From NCBI RefSeq assembly GCF_964199755.1, contig NC_133896.1:94612200-94676199 (forward strand): DNA of 64,000 bases, in the 5' to 3' direction. Below, piece by piece: positions 1-13,730 of this stretch. Made by a program: the position numbers and the translations under genes. This DNA comes from Larus michahellis. Its lineage: Eukaryota > Chordata > Aves > Charadriiformes > Laridae. Each line of letters begins with the position of its first letter. Within the stretch, counting starts at the first letter, position 1. The notes under the pieces were generated by a model. That model ran no database searches. It was not told the origin of the DNA and worked only from the letters and a program-made list of their open reading frames with translations.

Positions 1-3000
1 TCCTACCTTTCCCTGGCTTCCCTCCTTGCAGTATACTGTCGTCTCTCCTCGCCCTTAGTTAGCGCAAAGCCCTGTTTTGTCTCAACAGAGCAGGATTCAG
101 ACAAGATGACCCAGAGTGGGTGCTTACAGCTCCCAGACCTCTTTCAGACAGCACTTAGCCCAACAACTCTCTTCCTCATGCACCTTTTTGTCGAGGCTTG
201 CTCTGGATTTGATTCCCCCCAGCCTTCAAGACTGCATCCCGCCAGTTTGATATAGTGCGATGCCAATTATTTCAGCTGTGACATGTGAGGATAAAGTTGT
301 GGGGGAGGAGGTTGAAGAAGTCCCTGAGAAATCACACTGGCCAGATCTTCAGAAGCACTGAAGAAACTAATTCCCTTCAAAATCAATACTGCAATGCCGT
401 TGAGGAATCAAAGCAATGTGCTTGAGCGAGAGCAGAGCTGAATATACCTGTGAACAAGTGTCCTGATCACGTACACCACGGTGCCTGATCCCTCTCCCTT
501 GCAATATTACAAGTCACGGGGAAATTAATTGCAGTCCACAGGGCAGTGCAATCATAAAGCGTGGGTAAATGAGTGGGGAATCAGGGCCAGTAAAAATACA
601 CTCACGGTGATCGAAACACTCTTTGCCAGCCCATTTTTTTCCTCTTCTAGTTTTTGTCTTCTCCTCTTCATGCTTAACTTCACTTCTCAGGCTTCCTAGC
701 ACTATGATTATTATTATTGCTATTATTATTATCATTGTTGCTTTGTGGGCTGAGAGTTGCAGATCTCAAGAATAAAGCAGATGTCAGCAGCTCCGAAGGA
801 TTCTATTCTATTACACAGCAGAACAAATGAGTATGTCAAGGAAGGGCTCTCCAATCTAACAAGAAACCAGCACAAACAGACACAAAATAAATAAATAAAG
901 AAACCCTGCGGGGACAGGCAGGCTAGTTCTGATTAGATATTATGCTAACATGATGCCTACTTTCTACGCTAACAGTGTTTTAATACATTTAAATGATACT
1001 GGGGAAATAAGTCATGAAACAGGAGAAGAAGCCTTCATGTCAGAAACGATTAAGATTATCCAAGGGGGCCAGACTGCCTCTCTCATGGAAACGCGGCTCA
1101 TGGTGTGGGATTATGAATGTAGCCCAAAAGGTATTTACATAGAGTGCTCGACGCGATCTCATTACCTTTGCCAATGATTGCTTTTCCTGGCTGCTGGAAG
1201 AGTAGTCCGGCTGGCGAGGAGGCCAGCACCAACGTCTGCACCACGGCAAAGTCTCAGCCTCTGCTGAGGCTCCAGGAGGCCCCTGGGTTTTGCAGGGACA
1301 TGCCACGGGGGAGACACCTGAGCAGCTGTAAGAGGGGATGGAGCCAGGTACCACCTTGGTGCCTGCACTTGACGCTCGCAGGGGTGCATGCCCGCCTCCA
1401 GCTTTCCTACAGAGGGGCTACGAGCAAAGCTGAACTCTTTAGAAATGCACATTTCTGGAGCAAGGCCATGCTCACAGTTCTCAGAGTGTTCTCCCTCCAT
1501 ACTTTCTGAGAAGGGACAAAACCAAAAAGTCTTGCCTGACTCAACCTGTTGCCTTTCATCTTCTCCCCAGCTGCCTCCCCATGCTCCCCCATCCCACAGA
1601 TAGAAGATCTCTTTTCTCTTGAAGGACTTGCATAAAAATCTGAATACACTTGTCAAGCTTCATGCAGCAATGTTAATGTTGCTTGTGAAACTGTGGCCTT
1701 GGGAGACCCTCCATCTCCCGAGTCTTTGCAGCCCTGGTAAATGGCCATTTATTAGCTGCAGCCCACAATTTCCTTCCTCCTGTGACCCATCCTGTAATTT
1801 TCCTTGAGATGACAGGCTACAAATGAAAAGCATACTTGTTTTCCAGCTATAGCATATAAAATATAGATGTAGGCATGAGATCTTGAATCCATCAAGAAAG
1901 CAGAGACATTTCCTTTTAGGACCTAAGGCCCTAAGGACCCAGGGCTGGGCTGAAGCCTCCATACCCTGCGAGCTGGCATCTGCCCAGGCACAGAGCAATG
2001 ATACTGATCCCAATTACCAGTAACTTGAGTCACCCAAGTGCTCTGACAGATGAGCTGTGACGAAGCCTGCAGCAGTAGTTTAAGAACTTCCTGGTGACCC
2101 TCCTCCCATTACTCCCTTTGCAGATTCGGCAGATGGGAACACGTGTCCTCCCGTGGCTCTGCCATGGTGGAGCCTGGTGCATTAGCTCAAAAGAACTGAG
2201 ACACCAGATGATGAACTGGAGCTGCTGAGACTTTCTGTCACAGGGGGAATAACTTGTGGCTGATGGACGAGGCAGACAGCTGGATATGAAAGTAGCCTAA
2301 ACTGCCACAAAAAGACTTGCCAGCTCATCTGTCAGCCTTAAGTGAGCGGTGAATCAAACAGCATTAGCCTCTGCTCAATACTGCAGAGCAGCAGTTGTCA
2401 GGAAGATCATACCCAGTATGCACAGGGGGGCAACTCACAACTCAGTCCTCGTTTTAGGAGACTATGGAGAAAGTGAGAAGAGGAGAGACTGTACACAAGG
2501 AAACAAGATGAGGACTTCAAGATGGCCTAACTTGCAACTTCATTTCTTTAAACCTAAACCCTGAATACAAACAAACTATGGCCAATAGCAAGCTAGAGCC
2601 ATTACAGTCTAAAACCTGCTCAGAGGTTTGATTTTGTGGAGCTGAGGACCTGGGAATGCTGTGCTGCATAAACACCCCTATGGAGAATACGACTACCCCC
2701 AGTCTGTGGATGAATTCCCTTGGGAATGTTCCCCAAACACCGGGGCCAGTGAATGACAGGATTGTTGGACCTATAGGACCTACTGGAGCAGAGCACCAGT
2801 AGTTACTGCTCTATCCTAAAACAGCTCATGGAGGTAGGCAAGAGCCTATTCTCCTCCTGGATACAAACTCCTGACATCTAAGCCTCAGTGGAGAGAGAAT
2901 TGTATCATGTTCCCATCTGTCCTCTACCAGATTTCTTGTGTGCCTATAACTCACCCTTACCTCACCTTCCCTTGCCCATAAAGCAAGACCAGTGAAGCTA

Positions 3001-6000
3001 TTCACCTTTAAAAAACGCTTTGAGATCAGTGAGTAGAAATCTTCTCTGTGAACAGGTAGTATTATACTGAAGTCATTCAACAAGAGTTTCTTGGGGCGAT
3101 GGGCACAGCCCCGACAGGAATAAGAAAAGCCATCGAAGTGGAGCTATGCAGAGCTGAACTACAATCTGCAGAAATGGAAACACCTTCTCCCCCACAGCCT
3201 TCAACATCTTCTCCCCCATCAGGCACTATTCACCACCTGGAAACGCATACACTTGCTAAGCCATGTGGACTTTTAAGTGCTTAACGGGATCCTATGATGA
3301 CCTTAGACATATTAGTCCATCATCTAGTCTTATTAAAAACCTCGTAGCTGTGCACAATGAAATGATGCAAGATAGTGCATATCTTATAGAATTTTTACTG
3401 CAGGACGCTGCCTGCACATTCAGACTTCTCTGCATCTAACACCCTCCAGGCATATTTTCAAATTCATCTGAAAACCAGGAGAGCTTGAAGCACTTTATTA
3501 AGGGAATGCTGTAATTTAGCATAATCATGACTCCAGAAGAACTCCAAACTTCTTCGTGAGATATAAGGCTTATCCTAACCATGCAGAAATGAACACGTAG
3601 GCAACAGAAGAAGGAGTAAACAAGAATGTGAATTATAACATGAAATTTCGTAGACATACAGTGTTTCTGCTTTTTTGTTTTCCTTCTTGAAATATAGCCC
3701 TAAAGTGGAGTATTCTTGAGAAGACAATCAGAAAAACTGGAGCCTGAGAGGAATGTACAAATATGCCTATCTGAATACGTATGTTTACATATATACATAA
3801 AAAGAGTTACTGCCCCAGGAGGCTTGAGGGGAGTTCCTATAAACCTCAGGCATTGTCCTAGACACGAATAGGAATAGTCTGTGTTCATGAGGAAATCCTG
3901 AAAAGATAACGGAGGTGATTTTATCCTTCAGGGAGGCTGTGTTGTCAACTTGGACAGAGCCCTGACTAGACAGTCTTCTTGGTAAGTCTTCTTCCCTTCA
4001 AACAAGGCATCACCCAGCTGGGTGCTTTGAGAATCATTTCCGATGAATGGCAACAAATAACAGCATGGGGAAACAAAGGAGAAAGTAGCGGATGCAGGCA
4101 GGAAAGATAACTGCGGGCAACGGATAGATTTCATATTGAGGAAGATATAAGGAAACGTGTTCAAGGAGAGGATGCAAAAACAACTCTAGAGCCTACAGCA
4201 AGAGACAGAAGTCAAAACTAGGGGAACAGGAGAGGAATGCCCAGCAGTTTGTGACATCAGCTGATTTAAGTCCTAAGAGCTCAAAAACCAGGAATGCAGC
4301 GCTACATAGCCTCAGTGGGGTGGGGGAAGGTAGTCAATGGAGATGACTGAGAATGCAGAAGACCCAGCACCACCTTCCATATGCGCAGGACTAGAGAGCC
4401 AGAACTCTGGAGGTTGAAAGAGAAGCAGCTACTGGAGCACAAAGGAGGTGAAAGTCTGCACAAGAGATGGAGCCTAGGATATGGTGTGAATCTCTATGGG
4501 AAAGGAATGGCTTTTTAGACACCTGATTCTATTCCCTGGAAATATTTTGTCAGGAAACACAGTTTGTTAGGCCTGAGAGACTTCTTGGAGTGAATCAGTT
4601 TGTCTCCTGTGCCAGGAATGACCGTACAACTCACAGGAGCCAACGTAAAGCCAGTTAGAGCTGGCCCAAACTATACAAGTGGAAATAAATTATCAGTCTG
4701 CACCCCTGAATGCTCTGCACGCTAGCAATACCCTTGCTGCTTGTTGCAGGCATTAAACTTGTTTGAATTTTCATTATGCTTTTTCATTATTAATCAGTTA
4801 GTTTTAGTCCCTGTTTACAAGGGAGTGAGAACACGGGGAGCGCAACAAGCCAGGGAGGGATGCGAGGAAGAGCGCTGCAACTTTCTTTGTGTGAACATAA
4901 TTACGGCTGACCCTAATTAATACCAGCCTTCCCTTTCCTGGCAGCGTTCATCTGGGGAGCTCAGTCACACTCACCTCGCTTCACACTGTTTCTTCTGCAT
5001 TAGGTTGGGAAACTCCCTCTTTCCTTGGCACAGAGCTGAGGTATGGAGAGGTGAAATTTTTTGTTTGAGACCACTTTCTGACTCGGTTGTGGGTCTGGGC
5101 TTTCAGATGAGAAGTCCTGCCTTCCTCTTCATCTGGTAGCACTCCCAGAGATCTCTGGACCTCCTATACAGGCACAAGATTGCTGGGAAGGAAGGGTGAA
5201 CGAGCAGCCACTTTGGGAGCTGACATGGAAAGAAAGGGGACACATGACAACCAAAAGCACTGTTATGTCACCATATGAATCTATGATGTGTCCACATCTT
5301 GAAGAGTACATTCTGATGCTATCCCCACCCCAAATGTCATTGCCGAACTTGTCGCAGGAAAGGAAAGGCAACAAAGATGGACAAAGGTATGCACCTGCTC
5401 CCATGCAAGTTACCAAATGGATAAAGTAGCAAGTAACTACATAGACTTGGGAATTTTGTGGCTGGAGAAGAGACCACTGTGGAGAAAGATATGATAGAGG
5501 TGTCCAAAAGCAGGAAGAAAGGAAAAGCTAATGTATGGGAAGAGAAGAGCAGAGAATGGTTGTTCATTGTTCCTAGAAATCAAAAAGTAGGAGGCAAATG
5601 AAATACAGCAAGTTCAGAACCAACAAAAGGAAGGGGTTCTGTGTGTGTATGATTTTAAAAAATATATAAATTGAACAAATTCATGGAAAACAAATCCTTC
5701 AGGGATGGTTAAACCCCCCCAAATCACTTCTGAGCCCAGGAAATAAGCAAGTCACTGTTTGCTAGAAGACAGGAGACCAAGCCTGGCAATGTTACTCACC
5801 TTGTTCTCACCTTCATCCACTCTGTTACAAACCGGTGTTAATATGGAGCAAGACAGCCCTTTGACATGGCACAACAGAGCCACTCAGGTGTGTTTAGGCT
5901 AGTGAGTAGCTGCTGTTCTGCCTGCCTGTCTGATTAAACTGCTCCTGAAGAATGCTTACCTGGTTGCCATAGGCCACCTGCAGTATGAGGTAAAACTTAA

Positions 6001-7269
6001 GATGACATTCCTGGTTGCTAGGTGCCCATTGTGTCGCTCCTACAGACAGGCTCTTAACCTTCAAACTCTGTTCCATATGGGCACATCCTATTTTCAGGTT
6101 GCAACACTAGGCATTTGCGTCAGCATCTTCCAGAGAGCTTGTGCACCAACCTGTGAGATGCCCAACACTGGCCATGGCTGGGGAAAGGACACTGAGCTGG
6201 GCAGAGCACCTGGATCCTCCAGGGAGGCAGTCTTTACACCGCGTGTGTCTCATGGCAGGGTCTTTCTTACCTGGTCAACTGGCCTAAGCTGTCCAGTTAT
6301 GATCACTGGGGTGTGTTTTACAAGTTCTACTTCTTCCAAGTGAAGAAAGGAGACCTGGACTCTGGGGTGCACGGCATCAATGGAGGGAGAAATATCTGCT
6401 TGTGGTGGCTTCAAAACCTCCTTCATTTTTTTTTTTCTTTTTCACAAGAAAGAGCATTCCCCATGGCTACACACACAGACATCAGATTTAAAAATAGCCA
6501 AGTTCCACTTTGACTGTGGGGGAGTGAAAGACGGAAGACAGATGCATTGGCTGCCAGCTAGACTTGACATCCACTTTTTCTTTCCTCACCCTGGCAGCCA
6601 GCAGTTGCACACACGTGCACAGGTAAGGTCCTCGGTGGCAAAGCACACCGTGTCTGCCTCCCCCTCACTTCACTAACTGCTGCACCCCGGCCATGCGTGT
6701 TTCAGAGCCGCATAAGCCCACATACCTTATTTAGTACACCAGGCATGTATCAAAAACACTGAGTTCCTCCTATTTGTTCTGCTTAATTCACAAACTACTC
6801 ACTAGTCATTTGTGCGTGTGACTTGTTAGCGTGTTGCAAAGGTTACTGTTCACATCTCTGCTTCTGGCTTGTTTTGTTAACTGCCTTAGCGCCTGCTCCA
6901 CGCCGCCACTCTCCATGGCTCCAAGCTACATAACAAATGTGTGTGCGTGTGCATGACGGGTCGTATCTGCAGACCCTGGCCCAGGTCATTTTAAGATGAT
7001 CAGCTGCTTTCAAGGAGCCAGGCCTTGCTCTTGCTGCCTTCCCCCTACCCAGGCAGTAGCAGATTCCTCCTCTTTTCCCTAACTGGCTATAATCCACCCA
7101 CTATTTATGCTTTCAAAAGCATTCATTGAAAACATAAGGCACTGCTGCCCACACACTCAACACTACTCTTCCTGTACTCATCAGCGGTAGAAGCCACAGT
7201 AATACAGCAAACTTGGCTAATTTATTTGCAAACATGTTTACATGAAGCATCTCTTTATGCGTTTACCTA
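1..7269. other. Intergenic DNA upstream of NHLH2
   Basis: No coding segment is recognisable. All open frames are short (up to about 164 codons), overlap each other on both strands and show no known domain. A short ATT/ATC triplet tract lies at 703-737 and an AAAT tract near 884-899. A low-repeat block with homeodomain-type sites (4740-4990) is listed separately. By synteny with mammals the next gene to the left would be SLC22A15, but none of its exons was recognised here. Confidence 0.6.
4740..4990. promoter_or_regulatory. Candidate conserved noncoding element with paired TAATTA sites
   Basis: The block is free of recognisable repeats and rich in transcription-factor-like motifs. Two perfect palindromic TAATTA homeodomain cores sit 10 bp apart (4898-4903 and 4914-4919), and an ATTAATC motif lies near 4789. 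Such clusters are common in distal enhancers of neural transcription-factor genes, and NHLH2 is the nearest gene (about 12 kb away). This is inference from composition only; conservation was not measured. Confidence 0.22.
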
Positions 7270-7556
7270 AATTGCATGGCTCACAGAGAACTCCTTGCCA
7301 TGGGAAATTATGGATGCTGAAAGTTTACACAAATTCAAAAAGCAACTTGACAAATTCATAGAAGAAATGTTCATCTGGTGCATTAAACTGCAATTAACTG
7401 GATGTCGGGAGAATATCTGGGGGCAGTATCACTGTAGATTTATGTATCACTGTAGATTTATGTTATTCTCACAAGCTTACCAGGCACCTTCTTTTGGTAC
7501 CGATGAAAACCAGATACCTTTGGTCTGACCCACTGTAGCCATTCTTGGGTTCATGT
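7270..7556 (+). mobile_element. Old CR1 LINE fragment (3' end)
   Basis: The stretch from about 7285 (GAACTCCTTGCC, then a frame reading like the CR1 3' region) to 7556 resembles the 3' part of an ancient CR1 subfamily. The diagnostic tail is the phrase near 7520-7553 reading TTTGGTCTGACCCACTGTAG followed by a CCATTCTTGGGTTCATGT-like end. In intact old CR1 copies this is a 'tggtctgacccagta...' end with a short repeated tail. The copy is 5' truncated, well diverged and carries an 18-bp internal tandem duplication. Confidence 0.75.
7428..7463. repeat. 18-bp tandem duplication (x2) inside the CR1 fragment
   Basis: The unit ATCACTGTAGATTTATGT occurs twice head to tail (7428-7445 and 7446-7463) with no mismatch. 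Perfect identity inside an otherwise diverged CR1 copy indicates a recent local duplication, such as slippage, rather than part of the original element. Confidence 0.9.
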
Positions 7557-9119
7557 ATGAGTTTTCTGTGATTTTAGTGTGATATGATTTCTAATACGCC
7601 TATCCCGGGAGCATCCAGGCTGCATTAGATCTTACAGACACACCGAAAAGCATGGTATGTGTTTCTTGTTCTATATTCACAGCCAGGCATGCTAAGCATC
7701 TTATTTCTGGGCTAGGATTATGGACAAGAACGGAAAGTATCCCAGACCAGAACCACCCTAAAAGTAAAGCAGGCTAACTCTCTTCTGCATGACGACAAGG
7801 CATTCAAACCTGTTCAGTTTAACAAAATGAAGGCTGCAGAATTGATATGGCCACTACTAATGAATAGTGACCTAGGAAGGACCGACAGATGTCTGGGTTT
7901 ACTCAGGCATGTCTTCTCTTTCTGCCTGAAATGTTTGCCCAGGTGGAATTTTCCCATTTGTCCAAAATTTCCAGACGTCTGACCGGAGCAGCAGCAATAG
8001 CTGTAGCTAGGCTCTGCATGACCGGAAAGTCCAAGCTAATAACTGGTGCATGCAGGCATATCAGCTGTGCAGCACACATGCATACACCTGTTCACAAAAT
8101 CCCTACCTAAACCTGATAATATGATAATAGAGAACCCTTAATCCAGGGGGCCAAGATACAACAAAATCCCACGGCTGGGTGCTGACAGTGTGCATGCTCA
8201 TTTTCCGTATCAGTGTTTTCAACAGTGGGGAGAAACAGCTGGTGAAGTAACTTACCAAGGATCATAGTGAATCCTCCAACAACAACAATGTTTAGATGAA
8301 TATTATTCCTGAAAAACGTGTGCTCATTCATACAAGAAGCGAATAGGGAAGTCCTGTGGCCTTCTACCTGCAGAGATGCTCACAATGGTCCCTTCTGCCT
8401 TTAAAAACTCCGCATCATCCTCCATCTCCTGAGACATCTTACCCTCAAGAGAGCTGTGAATATTAACTAACATTGCAAGGGTGATCTTTGGAGATATCAA
8501 GACAATATGCCAGTGAAGGGTCGTGAACACCCTCATGATGGCACCTGGCTCTTTACAGCAGCAGCTGGAGCTTGATGTCACAGCTCCTCTAGTCCAACAG
8601 GCAAAGGAAAAGACTGGAACCAAAACAGAGACCAAAGGACCTGAGCCAAAGGCTGAAACTAGGTAAAAAAAAATCAGGATTTTGTCCAAAAGACCTAGAT
8701 TTCAACCATTAGCTAGCCTGGAGACAACTGATTTAAACACAGCAGCCAGTCCCAGAGACCGTCCCACTCACATTTGCAGGGGAGCAGCTGAGGGAGCCTG
8801 CCTGTCCCGCAAAAGCTGGCAGACCTCAGCCAGGGTGGTCTTGCATCCAGATGTGGTGGCCCTGATACCTCTGCTGACGGCCCAGAAGGGAAACTGTTTT
8901 TCCACCTTCTCCAGTTGCAGGCCGTTCCTGCCAGCAGCCTCCAAGCTCCTGACCCGTTATTAAAACAGCCCACTATCCCACTGCCTAGAGAAAGCAAACA
9001 TGACCGGTGGAAAACAAAAAATATCACCCAAATGTCCAAGGAAACCACGAGCAGAGGCACTGAGCTATATCCAGCACAGATTTTTCAAAAGGACAAGGAT
9101 TTTCATGGCTCAGCGTTCT

Positions 9120-9420
9120 AATTTGTTTGACCGTTTATTTCCAAGGAACACATCCAAGAGTGACAAGCTCCATTTATTTCAATGGGCAGCATATGCCAGC
9201 AACGTGAATGGCGTATGCTATAAAAGAGAATGGATGTTCTCAAGCATCTCGGAAAGCTGTCCTTTCGACAGATAGAGGACGTGTCGGTAATGGAAGTGCA
9301 GCTCTGCTCTGACAAGCAACGCCATAAAAGCGGCGTTGTGGGTTCCCGTGTTTGATGTCTCGCCGTGGCAGCCCTGCAAGATGTGTTCAGGCTGCAAGTG
9401 AAAAATGATTTTCTTAATAC
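9120..9420. promoter_or_regulatory. Candidate conserved noncoding element with a short hairpin
   Basis: The block lacks repeats. It carries GCATATGC and GCGTATGC half-palindromes near 9190-9220, CCATAAAA (a posterior-HOX-like motif) and a perfect 7-bp inverted repeat, CAACGCC (9317-9323) with GGCGTTG (9332-9338), separated by 8 bp. The combination looks unlike the flanking DNA. Function is inferred only. Confidence 0.2.
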
Positions 9421-12400
9421 CTGGCCCCGTGCTGGAGAGCCCAGCTGGGTTCTTTCATTCTTCTGCTTTGCCAGGCCAGAAGGACTTCTCCTCAGGACAA
9501 ATGGCTACTCTGGGTTGTTAGTGCTGAACCTTGCAGACTTTTAGGGGGTACATGCCAACATGTGCTATTCTCACAAATGACGTTACCTTCAAATGATCGT
9601 GTGACATGAACCTGAGATGTTCACAAAAGAAAATTCCCCCTTTCCATAAAATACCATAATATGTCAGCACTGTTTTCAGTCTTGTCTCTTCTGACTACAC
9701 CCTGAAGATGATCCTCTTCTGAATCTCGCCTTTCCAAAGCCTGATCCTGATGAGCTCTGAAAAGCCCTGGGTTGTGAGTCTCTGTCATGGCATCACCACC
9801 ACCTATCACTTGATATTGTCTGGTGGCCTGTCATGCTTTGCTGTAAGCCTCATAGCAGTGGGCAGCTTTTATTTGCTATCATTAACGAATTAACTAACGT
9901 TAGTTCCGTGCTAGTTCTTATCTAGTGAGAAGTCTGGGTTTTAAGGTTTTACTGGCTTGTCAGCAAACCCTGGAAGTCAAAACAGAGTGATTTTCTTCTT
10001 GCTTTTCAGTGAGATGGCCCCTACAAAGGTGAGATGTGAGGGGTTTGATACTGAGTCTTTCTCTGGCCACCTTTCATCCTCATTAAACTTATGAGGTTGC
10101 TGGGAAGGAGATGGGTGTTGTTTGAGCTGCAATGCCATCCACAGGAGACCAGCTCCACTTCTCCTATATCTTCAACCCTGAGAGCAACATCTCAAGCCAG
10201 GTAAAGAAGAGGTGCTCATGGGTCCCTTACAGCCCTCCAGCAGGGCAAAATGTAACCCCAGATTCTTCTCCAGGATATGCCTGCCCACTTGTGCTTCAAG
10301 GTTCACTATCATGGATTTAGTCTGCCATAAGGCCACAGCCATACAGTGTCCCTGGACGTCCATTGTACAAACTGGAGACCCTTGCTATGCCTTAGTTTTT
10401 CCTATGCACTTTCTCTTCATCAAGTGCAGCTTGGAGGCTGTAGTTTCACCTCTTATGGAGAAGCTAAACCAACGCTATTCATGCCACTGAGGTCACCTTT
10501 GATACCATCTGGGAATTTCAACTTGTCTTGATGCCAGTCAGGTGCTTACTTAGTGAAGAAACCAGCCATAGGCTGGTACTGGCCATGCCTATGTTGGGGA
10601 ATACGAGTCATAAGGTGGCCTTGCATCTATGCAGCTTCCTTTGGGACCATACTGATTCTCCACTTGCAGCAAGCTATATTCTAAGAAAAAAGACACAGAG
10701 AGCTTGAGGAAGAGCTTTAGTCATCCCTCCTTTACCAAAGTGGAACTGGTTTAGTTTCCATCAACTGTACTTTTGCCCTATAATTTCTGATTATTTCTGG
10801 TGACCTCCACATCTGGGCCAGTCAGCCCCGGGAGTGTTGAGCTCTGGAAACCAGCCTTTTCCTCCAAGTGTGAGCAGTGGGAACAAGGAGATCTCTCTGC
10901 CGGGAGAATTTGGCTCTGCTTGTGGGCTTTGGGGCTTTGTCTGCTCAGAGAAGAGCCAGGCTCTCACAGCTCCGGCATTTCTGACTGGCTTCTTAGGGCT
11001 AAAGATACAGAGGCTACAGCCTGGCTCTTGTGGCTGATGCGAGAAGATTCACAGTATCCCAGCAGGGCTGTTCAGATACACACCGCAGGCCTCGCGTGCC
11101 CAGGGCAGAGTGGGAACCTCCACGTTTAACATGTCTGGGAGCAGAGCAGTGGGAGGACTGGATCACAGTGGCAGTAAACAGCACCTTATGGGGCGTCAGA
11201 AATGTCCACTCATAACTGAAGGGCAACAAGAAGCAACTGCTTGGTTTCTTCCTGGAAATTAAAAATAAAAAGTGAGACATGTGATGACAGCATCTGCAGC
11301 GGGGTGGCTTGCATGAATTAGCAGCTTCCTGGCTGTTACCTATGGCAGCCGTAGCCAGCTACTTGTTCCATCACCTGCAGCTTCTGTGGGCTGAGGCCTC
11401 AGACTTACAGCTGGAGGAGTACTGCAGCCAGAGCCCCCATCACTGAGCCACAGTCAAGCAAGAGCTGGAGAAAGTCTCCTCCACAGCTTGCTCCTTGAAG
11501 TGTGGGACGGTGGTCGTTTGATGGAATGGGACCTTGTCTTGCAATGTGGAGCACTGTGACCTTGAACTGCTCAGATCCTGATCTCCAAAGGTTAGCAGAG
11601 AGCTGAGCTGAATGGAGATGTGCCACAGCCTCGGAGAATTGCATCTGAATCTTCCTGGTGGGGTAGCTGAGATTTTAGTTACTTCCCTTCACAGTAGCCA
11701 AGGAGTTTACTGAGTCCCTGTGTCCAGGAGCTCAAACACCCCCCAAATACGAATGTAACTGCCCTTTCCATGCAGACCAGCTACCTCACAGCAATGCCTC
11801 CCCGCTCCCCTGAAGCTCCGCAGGAGGTTTTCTGCAGATCTAGGAAGCCCCTTGTCAGGACTGGCAGAGAGGTGTGTTGAGGACGCATGCGATTCAGACC
11901 CTCGCAGCCAGAGGCTCTACTGCATTTCTACACTCTACCTTCCACAGTGGGTCTTTGACAGGCATGTCCCATGGCAGCCAAGGATCGCTTAGCCAAGCAT
12001 CTCCAGAAGCCCCGCCGGGATCGTATTGGATATCCAGGAATGCAGGATGTGGAGTCAGAGCACCTACACAAGTGACAGCCTCCTGCTGCCTTGGAGACAT
12101 GGTGTGGGCAGGGGAAGGGAGACGAATTCCCACATTTCCCTAGAAGAAATGTCCATGAGGATCCTCTTGCAGGCATTTCTTTTGCTAGTGGGACAGGTGA
12201 CATGCAGGGAGATTGTATTCTTTGACAGAGTATCTATCACTTTCCAAAAATAAAAAAGACAAAACACAAAATTACTCAGGCGTGTTACTCATTCCTGTTA
12301 AGGTCCTGTAAATCATACCAAGAGCAGAACCTTCCATCATTCAGAGATCCCCCAGCCTGTTGCATCTATTACTGCATGAACCACGGGGACCCCTGTGTTT

Positions 12401-12894
12401 CCCTGCCACCTCACCCCCACCCATCCTACTGATGGGACCCAGGGAGAGAAGCATCTCTGGCAAGACCAAGCACCCACAGAGTTGCTGGCAAGCAGCAGAA
12501 CCAGCTCTGCTCTGTGCAGGAGACCACTACTTCCCTCACCCCTCCCACTGCCCCTCTTGGGGGGCTCCTGAGGGAGTCCGCCAGTACAGGCTGCTGGCAC
12601 AGAAAAGTCCCCAGGGAGGGAGAGGATTACACCTAGAAAAGTGGCTACAGCCCCCATTTGATGGGATCTGCAGGGAGGGAGGTGGGGAAAAAGGGATCAG
12701 GGCGAAGAAGGGGTTGCCAGCTGGGAAGGGGGCTGGGGCAAGGTGGCAGCAAGAAGAGTCACCTTGGTCACAGGCGTCCCTTGGCTCCAGTGTGAAGGGG
12801 CCTGGCTCCATCCAGCCTCTCGCGAGCAGAAAAGCCACAGACCCGTGGCCGGCTCCCTCGCCTCATTGTCTGTGTGCCAGAGCTGGGGGATGGC

Positions 12895-12918
12895 GGGGGG
12901 GGGGGGTGAGGGGGGGGC
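12895..12918 (+). repeat. G-run cluster (possible G-quadruplex)
   Basis: A run of 12 G is followed by TGA and a further run of about 8 G. More G-runs flank it in the same GC-rich 0.6-kb stretch. It lies about 1 kb upstream of the putative NHLH2 first exon. Confidence 0.7.
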
Positions 12919-13059
12919 AGTGGGACCGAGGGGGGCTCTGCCCCCCGGGCTCCGGCAGGGCTGAGCCTGCTGTGCACTGGGATTGGGGGTGGGTGGGTGG
13001 GAGACAGGGCATTGGGGACCGCCAAAATAAATGCACTAGAAAAACAGTCTGATAATTCT

Positions 13060-13440
13060 CCACATGCTCGGCGTACGTGATGCAAATTGACGTTTAAAGC
13101 TTATTTATTAGCTTGCATGCGAAATGCCAGCGGTGTTTTTCTAGATCGGTGGGTAACCAATATTTTTTTTTTTGGGGGGGGGGGGGTCGACAGCGGTGGG
13201 AGTGAGCATGGCTAGAGACTGTATATCCAGAGGCTAGGGTTTATATCATGGGCTGCTCTCGACTGTTATAATTTGTGGCACAGATTCAGCGAGAATCTGA
13301 TCTGCTGAAAATATTTGGGCTGTGAAAACTCCCACACTGTGACAGATGTCAAGTCCAATTAAGTGACTCGTGTCCAGGTTTCTGTCCAATAGGCTTTCCC
13401 ATTAAATATCAATTTAAGAGGGGAAAAAATGCCGTCCCCT
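13060..13440 (+). promoter_or_regulatory. Candidate NHLH2 upstream regulatory block
   Basis: An AT-rich island sits between GC-rich segments, directly upstream of the CpG-rich first-exon region. Visible motifs are a perfect POU octamer ATGCAAAT (13080-13087), two CCAAT boxes (13157-13161 and 13386-13390), and TTAAGTG, an NKX2-type core (13359-13365). A poly-T/poly-G junction at about 13164-13187 interrupts it. Position and motif content suit a neural enhancer or promoter-proximal element. That is inference; no conservation test was possible. Confidence 0.35.
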
Positions 13441-13699
13441 TTTCTCCGAGCCTTTATCTCTTCCGACCATCTCTCGGCTAAACCCTTTGGTACCAGAAGC
13501 GGATCCTCACGCATCTCCGCTCCGTCTGTCTGTCTGTCTCGCCCCTGACACCTTCCGCACCCCTCCTTGGCTTCTTTGCCACTCCGGGAGGGGTGAGAGG
13601 AGGAACTGCACTTTCTTTTTTGTGCGTGTGAGTGTACCTTTTCCTGCACCGACGTTATCTCTCACAGCCGCTCCAAACCCGCGCCGAAATTTTTGCTTA

Positions 13700-13730
<31 letters not shown>

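Larger units (their letters stand above)
7557..13059. other. Intergenic DNA upstream of NHLH2
   Basis: No gene was recognised. Open frames are short and mutually overlapping; the longest (12360-13052, +) lies in GC-rich, G-run-containing sequence and has no domain. The block holds a possible conserved segment with a hairpin (9120-9420) and a G-run cluster at 12895-12918. Confidence 0.55.

Noticed and set aside
12360-13052. 230-codon + strand ORF
   Set aside because: GC- and G-run-rich sequence with no domain; overlapped by opposing ORFs.
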